Shown here: in pieces, positions 1 to 6,484 of the stretch
Layout of the letters: each line of letters opens with the position of its first letter
Position numbering within the stretch: position 1 is the stretch's first letter
NCBI GenBank assembly: GCA_002450755.1
Contig: DKAI01000181.1
Coordinates: forward strand, 1-11,738
DNA from: Deltaproteobacteria bacterium UBA6930
GTDB lineage: Bacteria > Myxococcota_A > UBA9160 > UBA6930
Length of the DNA stretch: 11,738 nt
Direction of reading: 5' to 3'
Notes under the pieces: model-generated
Seen by the model: only the letters and a program-made list of their open reading frames with translations
Database searches by the model: none
Told to the model about the DNA's origin: nothing
Made by a program: the position numbers and the translations under genes

Positions 1-1
1 C

Positions 2-1240
2 ATTACAGACTCTGTAAATTTTCCGAAAGTCATGGAAGTTAAAGACGACTGTCCGACACTCGAGCACGTATTCGTGGTCGATGGCGACCCGGACGGATCT
101 CTTCCTTTCTGGGAGACGATTGCAAAGGCTGATGATAAATTCTCTAATGTCGATACGGCGGCAGACGAACGAGCATGGATTAGTTACACCTCGGGAACTA
201 CAGGCCTTCCTAAAGGATCCGTCCAGCCCCATCGAATGATGCTTGGACACATGCCTGGACTCGAATTTGCCTTTGACTTCTTCCCTCAAGAAAATGATGT
301 AATTTGGTCTCCCGCAGACTGGGCCTGGATGGCAGGACTTATGGACATTATTATGCCAGGCTGGTTTCATGGAATCACAGTCGTCGCGTCTGCCATGAAA
401 GGGTTCGACACTACTGAGGCATTCCGTATTTTATCCCAACATAAAGTTACGATCGCTCTCCTGACACCAACGATGCTTAAGATGATGAGGCAAGTACCCG
501 ATGCCACCTCAAGTTATGACTTAAAGCTTCGAGCAGTAATGTCCGGAGGAGAAGCCGTCGGGACCGAACTTCTAGACTGGGCAAAAAGAGAACTCGACCT
601 CACTATCAATGAAGTCTTTGGACAGACCGAATGCAACATGGTCCTCGGTAACAACGGAAATGTGATGGACATTAAACCGGGATCACTCGGAAAATCTTTA
701 CCTGGGCACCACTGCGCAATTGTTGACGACGACGGCAACGAGGTTCCTTGTGGCACTCCAGGACATATCGCAGTCAGGAGACCAGATCCTGTTATGCTTT
801 TAGAATATCTAAACAGAGAAGACGCAACGGAAGAAAAGTTCATCGGTGACTGGCTAATAACTGGCGATACCGGAACGATGGATGAAGATGGTTACTTCTG
901 GTTCGGAGGACGAGCTGACGATGTCATCACAAGCTCAGGATATCGAATCGGTCCAGGTGAAATCGAAGATGCCCTTCTAAAACACGAAGCCGTTCAAATG
1001 GTCGCAGTAATCGGCGTACCTGATCCTGTTCGAACCGAGACGATCAAGGCTTTTATCATTCCAGCACCAGATGTAACACCAAGTGAAGATTTAGCTGAAG
1101 AGCTAAAGAACGACGTGCGCGGGCGCCTTGCTAAACACGAAGTACCACGTTTTATCGAATTTGTTGAGGAACTTCCGATGACTACGACCGGGAAGATAAT
1201 GCGAAGGGAGCTCCGGGACAAAGAAGCTCAAAGTTCATAA
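2..1240 (+). CDS. Acyl-CoA synthetase (AMP-forming), 5'-truncated by window edge
   Basis: An adenylate-forming enzyme that should activate a carboxylic acid to acyl-AMP and then to acyl-CoA. The reading frame is open from the first complete codon of the window to the TAA stop, so the gene starts upstream. About 412 residues are visible; relatives are roughly 540-560, so about 130-150 N-terminal residues are missing. All core motifs that should be present are seen, in fragment numbering: the phosphate-binding loop YTSGTTGLPKG (62-72), NEVFGQTE (203-210), ITGDTG (286-291), the hinge and CoA-binding segment FGGRADDVITSSGYRIGPGE (301-320), and the C-terminal adenylation lysine in TTTGKIMRREL (Lys398). 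The DWAWMAGL segment and overall pattern resemble the acetyl/medium-chain acyl-CoA synthetase branch rather than long-chain ligases. The substrate cannot be read from the sequence. It converges with the MFS gene, 70 bp away. Confidence 0.93.
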   Translation: MTDSVNFPKVMEVKDDCPTLEHVFVVDGDPDGSLPFWETIAKADDKFSNVDTAADERAWISYTSGTTGLPKGSVQPHRMMLGHMPGLEFAFDFFPQENDVIWSPADWAWMAGLMDIIMPGWFHGITVVASAMKGFDTTEAFRILSQHKVTIALLTPTMLKMMRQVPDATSSYDLKLRAVMSGGEAVGTELLDWAKRELDLTINEVFGQTECNMVLGNNGNVMDIKPGSLGKSLPGHHCAIVDDDGNEVPCGTPGHIAVRRPDPVMLLEYLNREDATEEKFIGDWLITGDTGTMDEDGYFWFGGRADDVITSSGYRIGPGEIEDALLKHEAVQMVAVIGVPDPVRTETIKAFIIPAPDVTPSEDLAEELKNDVRGRLAKHEVPRFIEFVEELPMTTTGKIMRRELRDKEAQSS

Positions 1241-1310
1241 TCGTAAATTGCGTTCCGTGTCAGAATCAAAAGAATAGATCGATACGAAAAGCGACACGGA
1301 CTAAGGCAGG
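1241..1310. terminator. Convergent intergenic gap with an 8-bp inverted repeat
   Basis: A 70-bp gap between the stop codons of two converging genes. It holds a perfect inverted repeat, TCCGTGTC (1254-1261) and GACACGGA (1293-1300), with a 31-nt spacer. A bidirectional terminator would be expected here, but the loop is long and no T-tract follows either arm. The repeat is seen; its function as a terminator is a weak inference. Confidence 0.25.
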
Positions 1311-2489
1311 TTATTCTATATCGCCTTTACTTCGGGCTCCGCCTACCAGGAGTCCGGAGAACCCAACGACCGCCGCTAAGCCCATGTATGCCGAGGGATA
1401 GCTATCAGTTAGATAGACTACGGCGCTAAATAGTGCTGGACCAACCACCAGGCCCGAGTAAAGAAAACAGACCGCCGTTCCGACAGCTGAAGCTAATTGC
1501 TCTTTCGGAATCCCTTTTACCACTTCGGCCAAGAAGATTCCATTCCATCCTGCAATGGTCATTCCCAACAATGCACAGATAAATCCGATAGCTACAAAAG
1601 ACCACCTCTCGTCAGTTGAAGCCAGCCCAATCAAGGAAATCGACCCCATAATGGATATCGCTACTAAAAGAATTCTTCCCGGAATCCACCTTTCGGACAA
1701 ATAGCCCCATACTAAACGAGATACGAACCCTCCAACCTGAACTATCGCAAGACTAAAACCTGCTAGCCGGTATTCCAGACCAATCCGTTCCACCATATCG
1801 ATCACAAGGAACGTAAACACACACATTTGAGATGCAGAAAACACGAAAGAGAAGACAGTAAGATTGCGCAGACGAGAATTGCTAAAAACTAATGCGAGTG
1901 CAAAAGTTCGACTCTGCTCCTCCTCTGTTCTCCTTTCATCGGTAAATTTACGAAGTGGCTGAACAGCAAAAGCAAACAAGAAACCGAAGGCTGTCACGCA
2001 AAGAAGTGCTGCTTGCCAACCCCACTTTAAAGCAATAGATGGTAGTAAGGCCCCTCCCAGCATGACTCCAATTGGCGCCGCCGCTTGCTTAATCGCTAAC
2101 ACAAGAGGACGCTCATGTTCCTGCGTCACATTTGTTAATATCTGTGTGGAACCAGGGGTAAACGGCCCATAGCCAAAGCCAACCAAAAGCCCTCCAAGTA
2201 GAGTAACCCACCAACTCCCGATCAGTGGAGCCAGTAGCACGATTGAAGACAAGGCAAGACCAAGCTGACTCATCCGAACAGCCCCAAATCGACGGATAGG
2301 TCCAGGAGAAAACAAAGAGCCCGTAGAGGCCCCTACCCAAACAAGAGCGGAATAGAAACCTATCTGTGTCGGTTCAATCCCCAAATCGGGTGCGAGCTCA
2401 GGCGCTAATACAACAACTGCAAAGAGCATAAGGCTCCCCGCTATTTGTAAAATCACCATGGCCGATAAAGGCCAGAAATACGGCTTCAT
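1311..2489 (-). CDS. Major facilitator superfamily (MFS) transporter
   Basis: A polytopic inner-membrane protein of 392 residues, the usual size for a 12-helix MFS carrier. Hydrophobic segments are spread over the whole length. They are interrupted in the middle by a charged loop, FTDERRTEEEQSR (about 184-196), which separates two six-helix halves as is typical of MFS. The loop after helix 2 (SPGPIRRFGAVRM) and its counterpart in the second half (WGYLSERWIPGR) are degenerate versions of the MFS loop 2-3 signature. I chose the ATG at 2489; a TTG three codons upstream (2498) is also possible, and neither has a convincing ribosome binding site. It lies 35 bp behind the MoaD-like gene, as the last gene of the molybdenum hydroxylase operon. 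It may carry that enzyme's substrate or product, but the substrate is unknown. Confidence 0.88.
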   Translation of the reverse strand: MKPYFWPLSAMVILQIAGSLMLFAVVVLAPELAPDLGIEPTQIGFYSALVWVGASTGSLFSPGPIRRFGAVRMSQLGLALSSIVLLAPLIGSWWVTLLGGLLVGFGYGPFTPGSTQILTNVTQEHERPLVLAIKQAAAPIGVMLGGALLPSIALKWGWQAALLCVTAFGFLFAFAVQPLRKFTDERRTEEEQSRTFALALVFSNSRLRNLTVFSFVFSASQMCVFTFLVIDMVERIGLEYRLAGFSLAIVQVGGFVSRLVWGYLSERWIPGRILLVAISIMGSISLIGLASTDERWSFVAIGFICALLGMTIAGWNGIFLAEVVKGIPKEQLASAVGTAVCFLYSGLVVGPALFSAVVYLTDSYPSAYMGLAAVVGFSGLLVGGARSKGDIE

Positions 2490-2524
2490 AATAAACAAGA
2501 TTTCATATACAAACTAAGCAGCGC

Positions 2525-2770
2525 TTAGCCGCCACCAATCTGCGGCAAGAAATGGACCTCACTATCAGGCTCGAGCTTTTCCAAGAAAGGGTCCGCAATA
2601 ATCTCTCCATCGATAGATACAGCTGGTCCAGCATCGAGAGTCTCCTCTAAAAGAGGAAACCTCTCCCTTAGAGTGGACATTAGTTCTCGAATATTTTCCG
2701 CTTTGACCTGAACTCGCTCGCTACCTTCCACCGCAGCCCGAAGGGCGGGAGGAAGAACTACTATTGCCAC
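2525..2770 (-). CDS. MoaD/ThiS family sulfur-carrier-like protein
   Basis: A small ubiquitin-fold protein of 81 residues, the normal size for MoaD or ThiS. It ends in IGGG. The C-terminal diglycine is the tail that MoeB/ThiF-type enzymes adenylate and convert to a thiocarboxylate. The body fits the family: an N-terminal strand (AIVVLPPALRAAV), a helix with a leucine pattern (IRELMSTLRERFPLL, 27-41), then AVSIDGEII and the DSEVHFLPQIGG end. It starts with GTG only 3 bp after the stop of the molybdopterin subunit and has no clear ribosome binding site, so it is probably translated by coupling to that gene. Since the hydroxylase needs molybdopterin, MoaD (small subunit of molybdopterin synthase) is the simplest reading, but no moaE or moeB is in the window. 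A sulfur carrier for another pathway remains possible. Confidence 0.82.
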   Translation of the reverse strand: MAIVVLPPALRAAVEGSERVQVKAENIRELMSTLRERFPLLEETLDAGPAVSIDGEIIADPFLEKLEPDSEVHFLPQIGGG

Positions 2771-2773
2771 TTC

Positions 2774-5026
2774 TTAATCGTCGAGAGCGGCAAGCACTCT
2801 CGGCGGGGAAATAGGAAGGGAACGAAACCGTACTCCGGTCGCCTGATTAACAGCATGTGCCACTGCGGGCAGCGGAGGAACAATAGGCGTCTCCCCTACA
2901 CCGCGAACCCCATAAGGATGGGTGGGATTTGGCACTTCCACTATCACGGTGTCAATCATTGGCATATCGGAGGCAACGGGCATACGGTAATCGAGGAAGC
3001 TTGGATTTTGGAGCTTACCTTTTTCATCGTACATATATGCCTCATTAAGAGCCCAACCGATACCCTGAACAGCGCCACCTTGCATCTGACCCTCGACATA
3101 ACTCGGATGAATTGCACGACCAACATCCTGCACAGCTGTATAACGTAAAACCGAAACTCTACCCGTCTCCTTATCTACTTCGACATCGCATATATGGGTC
3201 GCGAATCCCGGACCCGGACCCCTCGCATTTAGAGAAGCCCGACCCGATATTGGACCACCTGTTTTGGCAGCCGATCCTGCTAACGCTGCGACAGATAACG
3301 GCTCGTGGTCGTCCGCATGACCGTTCATTGCAACAGCATGACCATCGCGCCATTCGACATCGTCAACCGACACATCCCAAGTCTGAGCCGCTCGCTCGCG
3401 TAATTGACGAACTACGTCCTTCGCTGCCTCTACCACGGCCATTCCTGTTGCAAAGGTGACACGGCTTCCCCCTGTTAGGTCGCTGTAACCAACAGACTCT
3501 GTATCGGCCACAACCGGGCGAATTTTGTCCACCGGAATTCCCAATTCCTCGGCCGCCATTAGGGCCATCGAGGTCCGGGAACCACCGATGTCAGGATTGC
3601 CTGTAACCACTGTTGCATTACCGTCTTCATTCAAAATTACATTCGCACTGGATTGCATACCAGCGTTGAACCAGAAGCCGCAGGCAATGCCTCTGCCTTG
3701 GTTAGGACCAAGCGGGGCCTTGTAGTGGGGATGGTTCTTTACTGCTTGAAGGGTATCAATAAAACCGTGGACTTTGAACTTTGGACCATAAGCGGCTGTA
3801 TCACCCTCTTTAACGGCATTCACGAGGCGTAGATCGACTGGATCCATCCCTAACTGTGAAGCTAGTTCGTCCATCACGCCTTCGGTTGCAAATGCAGCCA
3901 TGGGAGCCCCTGGAGCTCGGTAAGCGGCCACTTTGGGTTTGTTGACGACAACGTCAAAACCTTCGATTCTCACGTGATCCATTCTGTAGGGAGAAAAAAT
4001 CGTCATCATTCCCGCCATGACTGGCGATCCTTTGAAGGCGCCGGCCTCATAATTGAGCGTGGCGTCCGCCGCGGTAATAGTCCCGTCGTTCTTAACTCCA
4101 ATTTTGACCCGAATATGACTCCCTGATGTCGGCCCCGTTGCAATAAAGACCTCTTCACGAGACATCACGATTTTTACAGGCCGACCCGACTTTCTTGCTA
4201 AAACAATCGAGACCGGCTCAGCATAGACCACGGTCTTGCCGCCAAAGCCTCCTCCAATTTCGCTCGCCGTGACTTTTATTTGCGTCGGATCCATATCGAG
4301 AACCTTGGAGCAATACTTCCGCACCATAAACTGACCTTGCGTGCAGCAATACACCTCAGCGCGTCCATCGGAGATGCTCCGAGCAACAACTGCGTGAGGT
4401 TCGATATATCCTTGATGGACAGTTTCGGTAGTAAACTCTCGCTCCACGACAACATCAGCAGATGAAAAACCTTCATCCACGTCACCAAACCCCATTACCG
4501 TACGAGTAGCAACATTTGTCGGCCCCTCTGGCAGCGGTTCCTCTCCCTTGGCTCTCATCTCCTCATGGAGAATCGGAGCATCAGGAGCTAAAGCTCTTTC
4601 GAGCGTCATTACAGGTTCAAGGACCTCGTACTCTACCTCGATTGCCTTGAGAGCTATCTCTGCGATTCGCGTAGTTGTTGCGGCCACTGCGGCAATCGCA
4701 TGACCGGTGTAAAGAGCCTTCTCTCGAGCCATTACATTACGAGCCATGTCGCCGAAATCCTGAGGACCCTCTACTGAGCCTTTGCCCGAAGGCGGTGGTG
4801 GAAAATCATCACCAGTGATTACTGCCAGTACCCCATCAAGAGCTTCCGCCTTCGCAGTGTTAATCGAGATAATCTTCGCATGAGCATGAGGGCTTCTTAA
4901 TATCTTCCCATGTAGCATTCCTGGTAAGTTGAGGTCTGCGCCGAAATTGGCTTTTCCTAAGACCTTGTCTACCCCGTCATGTCGAATCGGTCGCGTCCCA
5001 ACATATTTGAGTTTCTTTTCACTCAT
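2774..5026 (-). CDS. Molybdenum hydroxylase large subunit (xanthine dehydrogenase / CoxL family, molybdopterin-binding)
   Basis: Catalytic subunit of a three-subunit molybdenum hydroxylase, which hydroxylates a carbon using water and passes electrons through [2Fe-2S] clusters to FAD. The 750 residues match the family: an N-terminal substrate-side domain starting GTRPIRHDGVDKVLGKANFGAD, the CTQGQF segment (228-233) with Gln230 in the place of the apical-molybdenum glutamine, GGGFGGKT (258-265), AYRAPGAP (368-375), and a C-terminal GVGETP with Glu712 in the place of the catalytic base. The AYXCSFR cysteine motif of true CO dehydrogenase is absent. By eye, the purine-binding Glu802 and Arg880 of bovine xanthine oxidase align with Thr265 and Thr300. 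The substrate is therefore probably neither CO nor a purine, and is unknown. Its ATG overlaps the upstream stop by one base (TAATG), with AGGAG at 5034-5038, 7 bases before the start. Confidence 0.94.
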   Translation of the reverse strand: MSEKKLKYVGTRPIRHDGVDKVLGKANFGADLNLPGMLHGKILRSPHAHAKIISINTAKAEALDGVLAVITGDDFPPPPSGKGSVEGPQDFGDMARNVMAREKALYTGHAIAAVAATTTRIAEIALKAIEVEYEVLEPVMTLERALAPDAPILHEEMRAKGEEPLPEGPTNVATRTVMGFGDVDEGFSSADVVVEREFTTETVHQGYIEPHAVVARSISDGRAEVYCCTQGQFMVRKYCSKVLDMDPTQIKVTASEIGGGFGGKTVVYAEPVSIVLARKSGRPVKIVMSREEVFIATGPTSGSHIRVKIGVKNDGTITAADATLNYEAGAFKGSPVMAGMMTIFSPYRMDHVRIEGFDVVVNKPKVAAYRAPGAPMAAFATEGVMDELASQLGMDPVDLRLVNAVKEGDTAAYGPKFKVHGFIDTLQAVKNHPHYKAPLGPNQGRGIACGFWFNAGMQSSANVILNEDGNATVVTGNPDIGGSRTSMALMAAEELGIPVDKIRPVVADTESVGYSDLTGGSRVTFATGMAVVEAAKDVVRQLRERAAQTWDVSVDDVEWRDGHAVAMNGHADDHEPLSVAALAGSAAKTGGPISGRASLNARGPGPGFATHICDVEVDKETGRVSVLRYTAVQDVGRAIHPSYVEGQMQGGAVQGIGWALNEAYMYDEKGKLQNPSFLDYRMPVASDMPMIDTVIVEVPNPTHPYGVRGVGETPIVPPLPAVAHAVNQATGVRFRSLPISPPRVLAALDD

Positions 5027-5505
5027 TAGGCCTCTCCTCTAAGTTCAGCAGCCGCGTCGAGCACAGCCCTAATAATCTTGTCATAGCCCGTACAGCGACA
5101 AAGGTTCCCCGCTAACCAATATCGCGTCTCTTCTTCAGTAGGATCAGGATTTTTTTCAAGCAGTGCCTTGGTAGCGACTACAAAGCCCGGTGTACAGACA
5201 CCGCATTGCAGTGCGGCATGTTCTAAGAACTTCTGCTGAATAGGGTGGAGTTTTTCGCCATCCGCTACGCCTTCGATCGTTTCGAGTTTTCTTCCGTCGA
5301 CTTCTGGCGAAAGAACGAGGCAAGAGCACACTAACCTCCCGTCGAGCATAACAGAACAGGCACCACAGTCGCCTGTTCCACAGCCCTCCTTGGTCCCCGT
5401 AAGGTTCAGCTCGTCTCGCAAAGTCTCAAGTAGAGTCTGGCCAGGTTCACAAAGAAATTCTGCTTCTTCACCATTTACTTCCGTTATTACATGCGTCTTG
5501 GCCAC
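5026..5505 (-). CDS. Molybdenum hydroxylase small subunit, (2Fe-2S)-binding (CoxS-like)
   Basis: Electron-transfer subunit carrying two [2Fe-2S] clusters between the molybdenum centre and FAD. All eight ligand cysteines are present in 159 residues, a standard length. The N-terminal plant-ferredoxin-type domain has Cys42, Cys47, Cys50 and Cys62 (GCGTGDCGAC followed by CSC). The C-terminal helical domain has Cys101 and Cys104 in QCGVCTPGF, and Cys136 and Cys138 in LCRCTGY. It starts at a GTG whose first base is the last base of the preceding gene's TAG stop (TAGTG), with AGGGGG at 5514-5519, 8 bases upstream. Its stop in turn overlaps the large-subunit start, so the three subunits should be made in matched amounts. 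No twin-arginine signal is visible, so the enzyme is presumably cytoplasmic. Confidence 0.96.
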   Translation of the reverse strand: MAKTHVITEVNGEEAEFLCEPGQTLLETLRDELNLTGTKEGCGTGDCGACSVMLDGRLVCSCLVLSPEVDGRKLETIEGVADGEKLHPIQQKFLEHAALQCGVCTPGFVVATKALLEKNPDPTEEETRYWLAGNLCRCTGYDKIIRAVLDAAAELRGEA

Positions 5506-6377
5506 TAGTTACGCCCCCTGGCTCTTTCGGCCGCCATCCGTGCCGAGCGTTGAGTAAGAACCGACGCAACACGTCGGCGATATTCGGCGGTACCTCTTTT
5601 GTCATCTATAGGCTGGGCAGCCTCATAGGCCGCACTACCAGCCCTCTCCAACGCCGCCTCATCAAGTGTAGAACCAATGAGCGCTGACGCCGCTCCTTCG
5701 ACCAGAATTGCAGTTGGAGCAACCGCACCAAGAGCAACCGAGGCGGCTTCACAACAACCCGAGGAGTCGAGGGTAAGACTAACCGCGGCTCCCACCACGG
5801 CAATGTCCATTTCAGTGCGGGGAATAAACCTCAAATATGCGTCAGCCGCTCCTTTTGAGGGAGCAGGAATCTCGATCCGGACCAGAAACTCACCTGGCCG
5901 AAGTACAGTTTCCCCTGGACCAGTTGTAAATTCGCTTGCGGGCACCCGCCGCTCTCCTTCGCTTCCTGCGATCACACAAATAGCTTCTAAAACCAATAGG
6001 CTTGGAACTGTATCCGCCGCCGGAGAGCCGTTGCAAAGGTTTCCCCCTACCGTAGCCCTGCCCTGGATTTGGGTGGAGCCGATAAGATCAACTGCCTCCG
6101 TCAAACCGGGGTACAAAGCCTTCATATCCTCATTTTCAAAGATCTGTGCCGCGGGAACCGAAGCACCCAGGTGCAGTCCTTTTGATGATATATCGAGAGC
6201 CATAAGGTCTGGAATCCGTTTAAGATCCACATATAAGCGGGGATCGCGGAGACCTGTCCTGGCCTGCACCAATAAGTCTGTGCCACCCGCGAGCACCATG
6301 GCGTCTTTACCGCCACCTTTCAAAGCCTCCACCGCCTCGGCTACCGACCGTGGGGAAATATATTGCGCGTCTAGCAT
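5505..6377 (-). CDS. Molybdenum hydroxylase medium subunit, FAD-binding (CoxM-like)
   Basis: FAD-binding subunit that hands electrons from the iron-sulfur subunit to the final acceptor. From the chosen start it has 290 residues, normal for the family. The two flavin loops are present: VLAGGTDLLV (28-37) and ATVGGNLCNGSPAAD (108-122). The C-terminal domain has the usual ending KRGTAEYRRRVASVL (260-274). The start is a choice: ATG at 6377 gives the typical family beginning (MLDAQYISPRSV) and has GGAGAGGA/AAGGAG upstream at proper spacing (6385-6394). An in-frame ATG at 6410 would add 11 atypical residues and has GGGGAG directly abutting it with no spacing. This is the first gene of the operon and lies divergent from metXW, so the operon promoter should be in 6378-6484. 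Confidence 0.94.
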   Translation of the reverse strand: MLDAQYISPRSVAEAVEALKGGGKDAMVLAGGTDLLVQARTGLRDPRLYVDLKRIPDLMALDISSKGLHLGASVPAAQIFENEDMKALYPGLTEAVDLIGSTQIQGRATVGGNLCNGSPAADTVPSLLVLEAICVIAGSEGERRVPASEFTTGPGETVLRPGEFLVRIEIPAPSKGAADAYLRFIPRTEMDIAVVGAAVSLTLDSSGCCEAASVALGAVAPTAILVEGAASALIGSTLDEAALERAGSAAYEAAQPIDDKRGTAEYRRRVASVLTQRSARMAAERARGRN

Positions 6378-6384
6378 GCGCCAA

Positions 6385-6394
6385 TCCTCTCCTT
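6385..6394 (-). promoter_or_regulatory. Ribosome binding site deciding the FAD-subunit start
   Basis: Read on the minus strand this is AAGGAGAGGA. The AGGA end lies 7 bases before the ATG at 6377. It lies inside the coding extension that the ATG at 6410 would give, so it argues for the downstream start. Confidence 0.6.
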
Positions 6395-6402
6395 CATTTT
6401 CA

Positions 6403-6459
6403 AGGGGCATCTCCCCAAGAAGTGCAAGTGTATCGCATGTACGCCTGCGAGATGCCCTT
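6403..6459. repeat. Inverted repeat (9 bp perfect, 11 bp with one wobble) in the divergent promoter region
   Basis: GGGCATCTC at 6405-6413 is the exact reverse complement of GAGATGCCC at 6449-6457. One G-T wobble (6404/6458) and one more A-T pair (6403/6459) extend it to 11 positions. The spacer is 35 nt and holds a further weak TCGC/GCGA pairing (6433-6436 with 6447-6450). It could be a two-site operator for a dimeric regulator acting on both divergent units, or an RNA hairpin in one leader. The symmetry is seen; the role is inference. Confidence 0.5.
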
Positions 6460-6484
6460 CATTAACCTAACCTTATCTCGATAA

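Larger units (their letters stand above)
6378..6484. promoter_or_regulatory. Divergent intergenic region between the molybdenum hydroxylase operon and metXW
   Basis: 107 bp that should hold both promoters. I could not identify convincing -35/-10 pairs on either strand, and I do not recognise a SAM riboswitch, although methionine genes often have one. The main visible structure is the inverted repeat listed separately (6403-6459). Confidence 0.5.

Noticed and set aside
2774..6377. Calling the operon aerobic CO dehydrogenase because of its coxMSL order
   Set aside because: The catalytic subunit lacks the cysteine-containing active-site loop of CO dehydrogenase, and no CO-dehydrogenase maturation genes are seen.
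6378..6410. Upstream start (ATG 6410) for the FAD subunit
   Set aside because: The extra 11 residues are atypical and the purine stretch before that ATG abuts it, whereas ATG 6377 has a well-spaced ribosome binding site and the usual family N-terminus.
5677..6465. A 262-codon open frame on the plus strand opposite the FAD subunit
   Set aside because: It lies fully antisense to a well-supported gene, and its translation is rich in Ser, Ala, Pro, Arg and Thr with no family signature. It is a shadow of the coding strand.
6378..6484. SAM-type riboswitch before metXW
   Set aside because: Only 107 bp are available and, apart from the inverted repeat, I could not match any known SAM or SAH riboswitch layout. 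A covariance-model search would settle it.
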